A stretch of DNA of 8,142 bases from Dehalococcoidia bacterium (GTDB lineage Bacteria > Chloroflexota > Dehalococcoidia > SM23-28-2 > RBG-16-64-32). Location: positions 1 to 8,142 of the forward strand of contig JAUYGU010000141.1 in assembly GCA_030690405.1 (NCBI GenBank), in the 5' to 3' direction. The notes beneath the pieces were generated by a model. The model was not told the origin of the DNA and did not search any database. It saw nothing but the letters and a program-made list of their open reading frames with translations. The position numbers and the translations under genes were made by a program. Below are positions 1-5,835 of the stretch, in pieces (positions within the stretch are counted from its first letter, which is position 1; each line of letters opens with the position of its first letter).

Positions 1-420
1 GCGGCGCTCTGCCTGGGCGCCGTCGGCGCCTGGGTCGGCACCGCCTTCCTCGTCTCGAAGGAGGCGGCCTGGGACGACATCCTCAAGCAGCGCATCCTCG
101 ACGCGACCGAGGAGGACACGAGGGTGACGCGAATCTACAGCGGTAAGCCGATGCGGAACATCAACAACCCGCTGATCGAGGCCTGGGAAGAGGCCGGAGT
201 GCCGACGCTGCCCTTCCCCTTCCAGGGCGCCGTGATCCAGGAGGTCACCTACGCTGCCCAGCAGGGCGGGCGCAAAGAGCTGGGGATGAACCCCGCCGGC
301 CAGGTCTCGGGTATGCTCAACGAGCAGCGCCCGGCACGGGAGATACTCCACCAGATGGTTGAGCAGGCGGCGGAGATAATCCAGCGGCTGCCGGCCGACG
401 TCCCCGCCGTCACCTCGTAA
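1..420 (+). CDS. Nitronate monooxygenase family protein, C-terminal part (5' truncated)
   Basis: The reading frame is open from the first base to the TAA at 418-420, giving the last 139 residues of a protein that begins outside the window. The segment GAVGAWVGTAFL near the start matches the FMN-phosphate-binding end of the TIM barrel in the nitronate monooxygenase / 2-nitropropane dioxygenase family. It is followed by the family's typical TRIYSGKPMR and GQVSGML motifs and a final helical segment. Known members are flavoenzymes that oxidise alkyl nitronates, although many homologues have no tested substrate. A GTG at 124 also lies in frame, but the homologous sequence continues upstream of it, so it is not the start. 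The protein is cytosolic, with no membrane segment in the visible part. The next gene is convergent, so this is the end of its transcription unit. Family call is firm; substrate is unknown. Confidence 0.85.
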   Translation, partial: AALCLGAVGAWVGTAFLVSKEAAWDDILKQRILDATEEDTRVTRIYSGKPMRNINNPLIEAWEEAGVPTLPFPFQGAVIQEVTYAAQQGGRKELGMNPAGQVSGMLNEQRPAREILHQMVEQAAEIIQRLPADVPAVTS

Positions 421-451
421 CCGGCCGGCCGGGACCGGACAAGCGAAAAGC

Positions 452-467
452 GGGTGGTATACCACCC
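452..467 (-). terminator. Perfect 16-bp palindrome, candidate terminator hairpin in a convergent gap
   Basis: GGGTGGTATACCACCC is a perfect palindrome that can fold as a 6-bp GC-rich stem with a TATA loop. Read on the minus strand it lies about 80 bases past the stop of the DUF5666 gene and is followed by GCTTTTCGCTT, a weak T-rich run, so it may end that operon. On the plus strand no T-run follows. The core TGGTATACCA also resembles operators of FadR/UxuR-type GntR regulators, but its position between two gene ends argues for termination. Nearby, CCCTTAAGGG (509-518) is a second short palindrome and CCGGCCGGCC follows the upstream stop codon. Nothing else is seen in the 421-547 gap. Confidence 0.4.
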
Positions 468-547
468 ACCCGCCCGCGCCTCAAAGTTCCCTCTTCGCCC
501 CCAAGCCTCCCTTAAGGGCACACCTCACACACGTGGGGCGCGGAGGG

Positions 548-1534
548 CTAGTCGTCGCTGCTGTCGGGCTCCGGGGATGGCGAATGCGACTCCTCGGGCT
601 CCGGCGACGACGACCCGCCACCGCTCGGGCCGCTGCTCGGAGTGCCGCCGTCGGAGCCACCGTCCCCACCACCGTCGCTTCCTCCGTCCCCGCCGCCGTC
701 ACCACCACCTCCATCGCCACCTTCGCCCGTCGTCTCGCCCTTGACCTCGATCTGTTTCGCCAGGTAGCTGCCGTCGTTCTGGACGTTCGCGTGCACCTCA
801 ACGGTCACACCGGACGTCAGCGTCCCCTTCACCTCCGTCGCCGGACCAATGAGGACTGTAGCTGTGCCGAACGACGCCTGCACGGTCACGGCATTTCCGT
901 TGACCGCCTTCACCACGCCCCCGAACTCCACCTCCGCGCCCTGCCCCTCATGATCTTCGTCCTCTACCTCGATGCGCTGGGCGGAGTACTCGCCGTTCTC
1001 CTCCTCCACCTCGATCCGCGCGCTGCGACCGGGGGCGATATCGTCGCCGGTGATAGGGTTGCCGTTAGCGTCCTGCATCAAGGTGCCCTCAGCAATCCTA
1101 ATGCTGACGCGTCCGTCCGCAGTGATCAGGACGATCGCGTTCGGATCAACGCGCGAGACAACGCCGTCGACCTGCGCTGAGGTAGTGTCGGCGCCGAAGC
1201 GGAAGATGCCCGTCGTAAAGCCGAGCGCGGCCAGGACCGCCACCGTGGCCGCCACTCCCGCCAGCGTCAGCGGTCTCCACAGGCCGGCAAAGGCCGACCG
1301 CCGGCCGCGCTCCGCCGCCAGGACGCGCGCCGCGTGCATTCGGGCGCGGCCCCTCTGGGACGCCTCCGGCCGGTAGCCTGCGACGTCGTGGGCGCGCAGC
1401 GCCTGCGCCGCCTCAAGTAGAGGCCGCAGCTCCCCGGCCAGCGCTTCGTGGCCGCGGAGGCACTCCTCTATGCCCGCGCCCGCCTCAAGGCGGGCCAGGC
1501 AGTCCGCCAGCGCCTTCTGAAATGCGGACTTCAT
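548..1534 (-). CDS. DUF5666-type single-pass membrane protein, putative anti-sigma partner
   Basis: This 328-residue protein has four parts. Residues 1-80 are a helical cytosolic segment (LADCLARLEAG...CLRGHEALAGELRPLLEAAQ), a pattern common at the N-termini of Chloroflexota regulatory and membrane proteins. Residues about 88-108 form one transmembrane helix. Residues about 121-191 and 203-264 are two beta-rich repeats with the DUF5666 pattern (DGVVSRVDPNAIVLI...ARIEVE and GGVVKAVNGNAVTVQ...VEVHA). Residues 270-328 are a Gly/Asp run, then a Ser/Pro/Glu tail. It starts 6 bases after the sigma gene stop, with AAAGGTGAGG as ribosome site inside the end of that gene, so the two are co-transcribed and probably coupled. 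The topology (cytosolic N-terminus, exported C-terminus) and position are those of an anti-sigma factor. No zinc-binding anti-sigma motif is present, so that role is inferred. The Gly/Ser-rich tail could be a wall-spanning linker. Confidence 0.83.
   Translation of the reverse strand: MKSAFQKALADCLARLEAGAGIEECLRGHEALAGELRPLLEAAQALRAHDVAGYRPEASQRGRARMHAARVLAAERGRRSAFAGLWRPLTLAGVAATVAVLAALGFTTGIFRFGADTTSAQVDGVVSRVDPNAIVLITADGRVSIRIAEGTLMQDANGNPITGDDIAPGRSARIEVEEENGEYSAQRIEVEDEDHEGQGAEVEFGGVVKAVNGNAVTVQASFGTATVLIGPATEVKGTLTSGVTVEVHANVQNDGSYLAKQIEVKGETTGEGGDGGGGDGGGDGGSDGGGDGGSDGGTPSSGPSGGGSSSPEPEESHSPSPEPDSSDD
641..724 (-). repeat. Gly/Asp-coding low-complexity repeat
   Basis: This stretch encodes residues 271-298 of the DUF5666 protein and consists of repeated GGN and GAC/TCG codons, giving GGDGG and GGSDGG units. 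At DNA level it is an imperfect trinucleotide and nonanucleotide repeat prone to slippage, so its length may vary between strains. It generates spurious open frames on both strands. Confidence 0.75.
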
Positions 1535-1540
1535 CGTCCC

Positions 1541-2092
1541 TCACCTTTCCCTTTCGCCCCGCGACATCACCCGTCGCAGAGAGGCCAGCGCCCGGAACTC
1601 CATCGCCCGGATGGCGTTCTCCTTCTTTCCCATGATGGCGCCCGCCGAGGCTGCCGAGTGCCCTTCGATCTGACGGAGCAGCAGCACCTGCCGCGGCTCC
1701 CCGGTCAGCGTATTGAGCGCCTGCGCCAGCTCGTCGCGAACCACCACGCGGTCCGTCTGATCGGCCCCGGCGAAGTCTCCGAGCACGGGGACCTCCGGGT
1801 TCCGCTTGCGCCTGCGCTGCCAGTCCACCATCACGTTGTGCGCCACCCGGTATAGCCAGGACGCTATCGGAACGCCCCGGTACTGGAACCGGTGTACGCC
1901 GCGGCAGGCCTGCTCGAACACCTCGGCGGCCAGCTCCTCGGCCACGTCCCTATCGCCGAGGCGGACGTAGAGATAACGGTACATCTTCGGAAAATAGGTA
2001 TCATACAACTCGTCCCAGGCTTCCCTCTGGAACTCCTTTACGCGCCGGACGAAGTCCGCTCCGTCGGCGAGGGCGGGACTCAGCGTGGCCAC
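1541..2092 (-). CDS. ECF-type RNA polymerase sigma factor
   Basis: The 183-residue protein has the two-domain layout of sigma-70 family ECF factors. Region 2 lies at about residues 24-95 (AWDELYDTYFPKMYRYLYVRLGD, AEELAAEVFEQA, then ASWLYRVAHNVMVDWQRRRKR). Region 4 lies at about 121-174, with the helix-turn-helix in EGHSAASAGAIMGKKENAIRAMEFRALASLRR. There is no region 3 or long extension, and the length is normal for the family. It should direct core polymerase to a small regulon, and its partner is probably the membrane protein encoded 6 bases downstream. The start is a GTG; GGGAG at 2106-2110 on the minus strand is a possible ribosome site, though 13 bases away. No in-frame ATG exists between the GTG and region 2 and no better start was found upstream. 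In region 4 the usual SYxEIA-type segment reads SAASAGAIMG, a mild divergence. Confidence 0.93.
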   Translation of the reverse strand: MATLSPALADGADFVRRVKEFQREAWDELYDTYFPKMYRYLYVRLGDRDVAEELAAEVFEQACRGVHRFQYRGVPIASWLYRVAHNVMVDWQRRRKRNPEVPVLGDFAGADQTDRVVVRDELAQALNTLTGEPRQVLLLRQIEGHSAASAGAIMGKKENAIRAMEFRALASLRRVMSRGERER

Positions 2093-2118
2093 TCCGATGA
2101 TTTCACTCCCTATCAGTG

Positions 2119-2145
2119 TATCGAACCGCGGCCCATAAGTGTTAC
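2119..2145 (-). promoter_or_regulatory. Possible ECF-type promoter of the sigma operon
   Basis: On the minus strand GTAAC (2145-2141), a 17-base spacer and CGATA (2123-2119) resemble ECF promoters with an AAC-containing -35 and a CG-starting -10. Transcription would start about 20 bases before the GTG and include the GGGAG ribosome site. This would fit autoregulation, but such short motifs arise by chance and the match is by eye. Confidence 0.28.
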
Positions 2146-2147
2146 GC

Positions 2148-2176
2148 TTGCCCGACGCTCAAACGTCGCATATCAT
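2148..2176 (+). promoter_or_regulatory. Promoter of the alpha/beta hydrolase gene
   Basis: TTGCCC (2148-2153), a 17-base spacer and TATCAT (2171-2176) make a good housekeeping-type promoter. Transcription would begin near 2183, only about 6 bases before the ATG at 2189, so the mRNA would be nearly leaderless. The promoter lies in the divergent gap opposite the sigma operon. Confidence 0.45.
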
Positions 2177-2188
2177 CGGCTGCAGGGA

Positions 2189-3085
2189 ATGGCCACCTCG
2201 GCGCCGCGAAGCTTCGCTTACCGCGGCCGTACGCTGGAGATCGACGGCCGCAGCGTATTCCTCCGTGAAGCCGTCCCCTTCGCACCGGGGCCGGAGGCCC
2301 TCATCCTGCTCCACGGCTGGGTCGGCACGTCCTCCTGGATGTTCGACCACCTGATGCCGGAGCTGGGCGCCCGCTATCACACGATCGCGCCCGACCTGCC
2401 CGGCTTCGGCCGCAGCCGCACCCTCGCCGACGTCCCATCCATCGACGCCTACGCGGAGTTCGTGCGCCGCCTGGCCGACGAGCTGGAGATAGACCGATTC
2501 CACCTGGTGGGCGTGTCGGTCGGGGGCACGATTGCGCTCACCTTCGCCGACCGCTACCCGGAGAGAGTACAGAGGCTGTGCCTCCAGGGGCCCGTCTATC
2601 GGAGCGCTGACCTGCCCGGCCGGTTCCGCTTCATGTACGACCTCCTGGGCCGCACCGGCCTCGTCGAGATCGTGCCCAAGCTGCCGATCAAGTGGTGGTT
2701 CATCGTGCGGAGGCTGGACATGGGGCGCGATACCCGTCACCTCTCGGCCGAAGACCGGCGCAAGCTGGCACGGGATACCCTCCGCGTCCCCAACGAGACG
2801 CTGATCGAGGTGGCGCGGCAGCTCCTCACGCTGGACCTCAGCGCTAGAGCCCGCCGCATCTGCGTCCCGACGCTCGTCCTGGACGGCGCCGAGGCCCGCA
2901 TGGTGCCGGCGAAGGCCTCGCGCCACCTGGCGCGGCTGATCCCGGGCGCCCGCTGCCACATCGTCCCGGACGCCGGCCACAACCTGGCCCTGGAGAGGCC
3001 ACGGGAGTTCCTGGACCAGCTGCTGCCGTTCCTGGCGGAAGACAGGCAGCCTGCCGTGTTGCCCCGCGCTTCCGATTCGCTATAA
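2189..3085 (+). CDS. Alpha/beta-fold hydrolase
   Basis: The 298-residue protein has a complete alpha/beta-hydrolase triad. The oxyanion-hole HGW is at residues 42-44, the nucleophile elbow GVSVG has Ser110, the acid is probably Asp232 (LDGAEARMVP), and the base is His264 (DAGHNLALERP). PDLPGFGRS at 68-76 and DRYPERVQRL at 121-130 are also typical. A cap domain lies at about 138-215. There is no signal peptide, so the enzyme is cytosolic. Relatives include esterases, C-C bond hydrolases and haloperoxidase-like enzymes; the substrate cannot be assigned. The frame runs open upstream to 1892, but that part overlaps the divergent sigma gene and has no family similarity, so the ATG at 2189 is chosen, just downstream of a promoter. 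AGGGA directly before the ATG is too close for an ideal ribosome site. The CoA-transferase pair starts 32 bases later and may be partly co-transcribed. Confidence 0.9.
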   Translation: MATSAPRSFAYRGRTLEIDGRSVFLREAVPFAPGPEALILLHGWVGTSSWMFDHLMPELGARYHTIAPDLPGFGRSRTLADVPSIDAYAEFVRRLADELEIDRFHLVGVSVGGTIALTFADRYPERVQRLCLQGPVYRSADLPGRFRFMYDLLGRTGLVEIVPKLPIKWWFIVRRLDMGRDTRHLSAEDRRKLARDTLRVPNETLIEVARQLLTLDLSARARRICVPTLVLDGAEARMVPAKASRHLARLIPGARCHIVPDAGHNLALERPREFLDQLLPFLAEDRQPAVLPRASDSL

Positions 3086-3086
3086 T
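3059..3086 (+). promoter_or_regulatory. Promoter of the CoA-transferase operon
   Basis: TTGCCC (3059-3064), a 16-base spacer and a perfect TATAAT (3081-3086) form the best -10 match seen in the window. The -10 overlaps the hydrolase stop codon (3083-3085). Transcription would start near 3093 and give a short leader carrying AGGAGG (3102-3107), 10 bases before the ATG at 3118. The pair of CoA-transferase genes can therefore be expressed apart from the hydrolase. Confidence 0.6.
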
Positions 3087-3117
3087 TGGGCCATCCCGCC
3101 CAGGAGGGGGTTCCCGT

Positions 3118-4407
3118 ATGCCCGAACAAGCGCCGAGCGCCCTCGACGATGTCCGCGTCCTGGACCTCGCCGGGGAGATCGGCCAGTACTGCACGAAGCT
3201 GCTGGCCGACCTCGGCGCCGACGTCATCAAGATCGAGCCGCCCTCCGGCGACCCCGTCCGCGACCTGCCACCCTTCTACCACGACGAGGCGGACCGGCAG
3301 AAGAGCCTCTACTGGCTCAATCTCAACACGAGCAAACGCAGCGTCACGCTGGACCTCGAGATGCCGGAGGGCCGCCGCCTGTTCGAGAGGCTGGTCGCCA
3401 CGGCGGACATAGTGGTCGAGAGCTTCGAGCCGGGTTACCTCGACCGCCTCGGGCTCGGCTACGAGGGGCTGGCGCGGATCAGGCCGGACGTCATCCTGAC
3501 CTCGGTAACGGGGTTCGGGCAGACGGGCCCGCACGCGCACTACAAGGCGCCGGACATCGTCGGCGTGGCGATGGCGGGCATCATGTGGCTCGCGGGGGAC
3601 GCGCAGGACCCGCCGAACCTGCCGCCCTGGCGCCAGGGGTTCATCTCGGCCTCGATCATCGCCGCCGCGGGGGCGCTCATGGCGCTGTACCACCGCGATC
3701 TCCACGGCGAGGGCCAGCACGTGGACGTGTCGATGCAGGAGGCGCTCTCCATCGCCCAGGAGACGGCGATGCAGTCCTGGGACATGCTCCAGTCGCTGCG
3801 CAACCGCGCCGGCGAGCGCGGGATGATCCCGGTGAACTTCCCCGGCATCGGCGCGTACGAGTGCAAAGACGGCTGGGTGTTCGGGTACGTCGGAACGCCG
3901 GGCGGCGCGCCCTGGTCCGAGCTGCTGGACTGGATGATAGAGGAAGGCGTGGCGGAGGACCTGACGGAAGAGCCTTACCTGGGGTTCTGCCGCGACCTCG
4001 GCGTCCGCACCCTCGTGGCGATGTTCCAGGACACGTCCAAGCTGGGCCAGAAGATCCAGATGCTGAACCACGTGGACGACGTTGTGAAGCGGTTCATCGC
4101 CGCGCGGGGAAAGTGGGAGGTATACGAAGGCGGCCAGCGCCGCCGGCTGCTGATCGGCATCGTCAGCACGCCGGAGGACATTGCGAAGAACCCGCAGCTC
4201 CGGCACCGGCAGTGGCTCACGGCGGTGGAGCACCCGGAGCTCGGCGAGACGCTGCAGTACCCCGGGCCGCCCTACCGGCTGGCCGGGACGCCGTGGGCCG
4301 TGCGAAGGCGGCCGCCGCTGCCGGGAGAGCACAACGCCGAGGTCTACGGCGAGCTGGGCGTTGAGCCCGCCGAGTTGGAGCGGCTGCGCGCCGCCGGAGT
4401 CACCTGA
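3118..4407 (+). CDS. CaiB/BaiF (type III) CoA-transferase family protein, first of a tandem pair; catalytic Asp apparently absent
   Basis: The 429-residue protein is a full-length type III CoA-transferase homologue. It begins with the Rossmann-like element VRVLDLAGEIGQYCTKLLADLGADVIKIEPP (12-42), followed by LNLNTSKRSVTLDL (67-80), VVESFEPGYLDRLGLGY (99-115), SVTGFGQTGP (129-138), and the HGEGQHVDVSMQEA segment (196-209). The small-domain motif TPEDIAKNPQLRHRQW (351-366) and the C-terminal PGEHNAEVYGELG (402-414) are also present. Members move CoA between carboxylic acids through an aspartyl-CoA thioester. In the family this Asp precedes the helix leading to the GxGQ loop; here that stretch reads RQGFISAS (172-179) with no Asp. 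The protein may thus be a non-catalytic partner of the next gene product, or use an unusual mechanism. A strong AGGAGG sets the start. Substrate unknown. Confidence 0.9.
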   Translation: MPEQAPSALDDVRVLDLAGEIGQYCTKLLADLGADVIKIEPPSGDPVRDLPPFYHDEADRQKSLYWLNLNTSKRSVTLDLEMPEGRRLFERLVATADIVVESFEPGYLDRLGLGYEGLARIRPDVILTSVTGFGQTGPHAHYKAPDIVGVAMAGIMWLAGDAQDPPNLPPWRQGFISASIIAAAGALMALYHRDLHGEGQHVDVSMQEALSIAQETAMQSWDMLQSLRNRAGERGMIPVNFPGIGAYECKDGWVFGYVGTPGGAPWSELLDWMIEEGVAEDLTEEPYLGFCRDLGVRTLVAMFQDTSKLGQKIQMLNHVDDVVKRFIAARGKWEVYEGGQRRRLLIGIVSTPEDIAKNPQLRHRQWLTAVEHPELGETLQYPGPPYRLAGTPWAVRRRPPLPGEHNAEVYGELGVEPAELERLRAAGVT

Positions 4408-5657
4408 TGGCGGAGACAAAGCTGCCCCTGGAAGGCGTCAAGGTCGCGGACTTCTCCTGGTTCGGCGCGGGACCGATCTGCGCCGAACACCTCGCTACCT
4501 ACGGCGCGACGGTCGTGAGGGTGGAATCGGAGACGCACATCGATGCGCTGCGTACGGTGCAGCCGTTCGCGAAAGGCAAGACGGGGTACAACGTCAGCGG
4601 CTACTTCAACAACTACAACGCGGGGAAGCTGGACCTGACGCTCAACATGAACACGGAGAAAGGCCAGGAGCTGGCGCAGCGCCTCGTCGCCTGGGCAGAC
4701 GTCTTCCTGACCAACTTTACGCCGCGCGTCGTCGAACGCTGGGGCCTCACGTACGACAGGGTCTCCGCCACCAACCCGCAGATCGTCGCGGCCTACCAGC
4801 CAATGCAGGGCTACGACGGGCCGCACCGCGACTTCCTGGGCTTCGGCCAGGTGCTGACTCCCGTCACCGGCTACAACCACCTCTCCGGGTTTCCGCAGCG
4901 GCCGCCGATCGGCCTCGGCACGAACTACCCGGACTACGTGATCAACCCCGGCCACACGCTGATCGCCATCCTCGCCGCCCTGCGCTACCGGCGGCGAACC
5001 GGCAAGGGGCAGCGGATCGAGTGCGCGCAGCTCGAATCGTCCGTGTGTCCCCTGGCGCCGGCCATCTTCGACTACACAGCCAACGGCCGCGTGCAGGAGC
5101 GCGCTGGCAACGGCCTGCCGTACGCGGCGCCCCATAACGCCTTCAAGTGCGCGCCCCTCAGCCCCGGGTCCAGCGCCCCCGCCGACGAGCAGTGGATCGC
5201 CATCGCCTGCTTCTCGGACGCGGAGTGGGAGACGCTGGTGGAGGCGATGGGCGGGCCAGACTGGGCGACGGACGCGAAGTTCGGCAGCGCGAGCGGCCGC
5301 AAGGAGCACGAGGCGGAGCTTGAGCGGCAGATCGGCGCCTGGACGGCGGACAAAGAGGCCCGCGCCCTGATGGAGGAGCTGCAGGCCCGCGGCGTGCCGG
5401 CGGGCGTGGTGCAGAGCGCCCGCGAGATGCTGGCGGACGAGCACCTGAAGGAGCGCGGCTACTACGTGTACCTGGACCACCCCGAAACCGGCCGCGCCGC
5501 CTACGACGGGCCGCCGTTCAAGCTCTCGAAGACGCCGGGCAGGCTGCGGGCGCCCGCGCCGCTGCTGGGAGAGCACACGGAGTACGTCTGCCGGGAGATC
5601 CTGGCGCTGAGCGACGAAGAGGTCGCCGACCTGCTGGTGGAGGGGATCCTGCAGTAG
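4407..5657 (+). CDS. CaiB/BaiF (type III) CoA-transferase family protein, second of a tandem pair; catalytic Asp kept
   Basis: The 416-residue protein is a second full-length type III CoA-transferase homologue. It has VKVADFSWFGAGP (11-23), LNMNTEKGQELAQRL (79-93), FTPRVVERWGLTYD (104-117), YPDYVINPGH (174-183) before the RRRTGKGQRIE loop (195-205), a small domain with ARGVPAGVVQSAREMLADEHL (327-347), and PLLGEHTEYV (385-394). Asp176 in YPDYV sits at about the place of the family nucleophile, within one or two residues by eye alignment. The ATG shares its A with the upstream TGA (TGATG, 4405-4409), and GGAG lies 7 bases before it, so translation is coupled and the two proteins are likely made in equal amounts. 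Heteromeric type III CoA-transferases are known, benzylsuccinate CoA-transferase BbsEF being one. The tight coupling supports a similar two-subunit enzyme; the acid substrate is not indicated. Confidence 0.91.
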   Translation: MAETKLPLEGVKVADFSWFGAGPICAEHLATYGATVVRVESETHIDALRTVQPFAKGKTGYNVSGYFNNYNAGKLDLTLNMNTEKGQELAQRLVAWADVFLTNFTPRVVERWGLTYDRVSATNPQIVAAYQPMQGYDGPHRDFLGFGQVLTPVTGYNHLSGFPQRPPIGLGTNYPDYVINPGHTLIAILAALRYRRRTGKGQRIECAQLESSVCPLAPAIFDYTANGRVQERAGNGLPYAAPHNAFKCAPLSPGSSAPADEQWIAIACFSDAEWETLVEAMGGPDWATDAKFGSASGRKEHEAELERQIGAWTADKEARALMEELQARGVPAGVVQSAREMLADEHLKERGYYVYLDHPETGRAAYDGPPFKLSKTPGRLRAPAPLLGEHTEYVCREILALSDEEVADLLVEGILQ

Positions 5658-5661
5658 CGCG

Positions 5662-5688
5662 GAATTCTGGGCGGGGCTGCCAAAATTC
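5662..5688 (+). terminator. Imperfect inverted repeat after the CoA-transferase operon
   Basis: GAATTCTGG (5662-5670) and CCAAAATTC (5680-5688) can pair with one mismatch around a 9-base loop, four bases after the TAG of the second CoA-transferase. No T-run follows, so it would be a weak terminator or an RNA-stabilising hairpin. Confidence 0.3.
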
Positions 5689-5690
5689 AA

Positions 5691-5720
5691 TTGACAATAA
5701 CGGGGGTTCGGCGCGACAAT
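5691..5720 (+). promoter_or_regulatory. Promoter 1 of the duplicated promoter/leader module
   Basis: A perfect TTGACA (5691-5696), an 18-base spacer and GACAAT (5715-5720) form a housekeeping-type promoter. Transcription would start near 5727. TTGACAAT and ACAATT recur with nearly the same spacing at 6315-6344, upstream of the GYD gene. Confidence 0.5.
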
Positions 5721-5726
5721 TTGGCT

Positions 5727-5800
5727 GGCGGGCAGTGAGGTCGCCCCTCCTTAGTGGTACCCCCCTGGGCAGCGCGGCGCTTGCTGCCCGCCCGTCTACC
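5727..5800 (+). promoter_or_regulatory. Candidate structured 5' leader, copy 1
   Basis: This stretch begins at the expected start point of promoter 1. It contains, in order, GGCGGGC, GGTCGCCCCT, CTGGGC, TTGC and CCGTCTA, the same blocks as at 6350-6433. Its first nine bases, GGCGGGCAG (5727-5735), are exactly complementary to CTGCCCGCC (5784-5792), which would close a domain of about 66 bases. An internal hairpin, GGGCAGC (5767-5773) with GCTGCCC (5783-5789), competes for the same 3' strand. It matches no riboswitch class that I recognise. Confidence 0.35.
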
Positions 5801-5828
5801 TGGCCCAAGACCAGGGCGCTGCTATACT
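5801..5828 (+). promoter_or_regulatory. Possible proximal promoter giving a leaderless mRNA
   Basis: TGGCCC (5801-5806), a 16-base spacer and TATACT (5823-5828) lie so close to the GTG at 5836 that transcription would begin at or next to the start codon. There is no ribosome site before this GTG, which fits leaderless translation. The -35 is weak. Confidence 0.38.
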
Positions 5829-5835
5829 TCCCACC

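Noticed and set aside
533..1180. Plus-strand open frame opposite the DUF5666 gene
   Set aside because: It owes its openness to the Gly/Asp repeat and high GC; the minus-strand frame has a coherent membrane and repeat architecture, a ribosome site and an operon partner.
1892..2188. N-terminal extension of the alpha/beta hydrolase frame back to 1892
   Set aside because: This part overlaps the start of the divergent sigma gene on the opposite strand, spans both candidate promoters, and adds sequence unlike the hydrolase family.
3724..3747. Glu in the VDVSMQEA motif (and IECAQLES in the second protein) as a replaced catalytic Asp
   Set aside because: I first took this as the active-site position, but counting residues in E. 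coli CaiB places Asp169 about 30 residues earlier, before the helix that leads to the GxGQ loop, so this Glu is not the nucleophile position.
2737..4419. Long minus-strand open frame of 560 codons opposite the first CoA-transferase
   Set aside because: It is antisense to a clear family member, is rich in Arg, Pro, His and Val as expected from a GC-rich complement, and shows no domain motif.
4344..5690. Long minus-strand open frame of 448 codons opposite the second CoA-transferase
   Set aside because: It is also a complement artefact of a well-supported plus-strand gene, with low-complexity composition and no recognisable domain.
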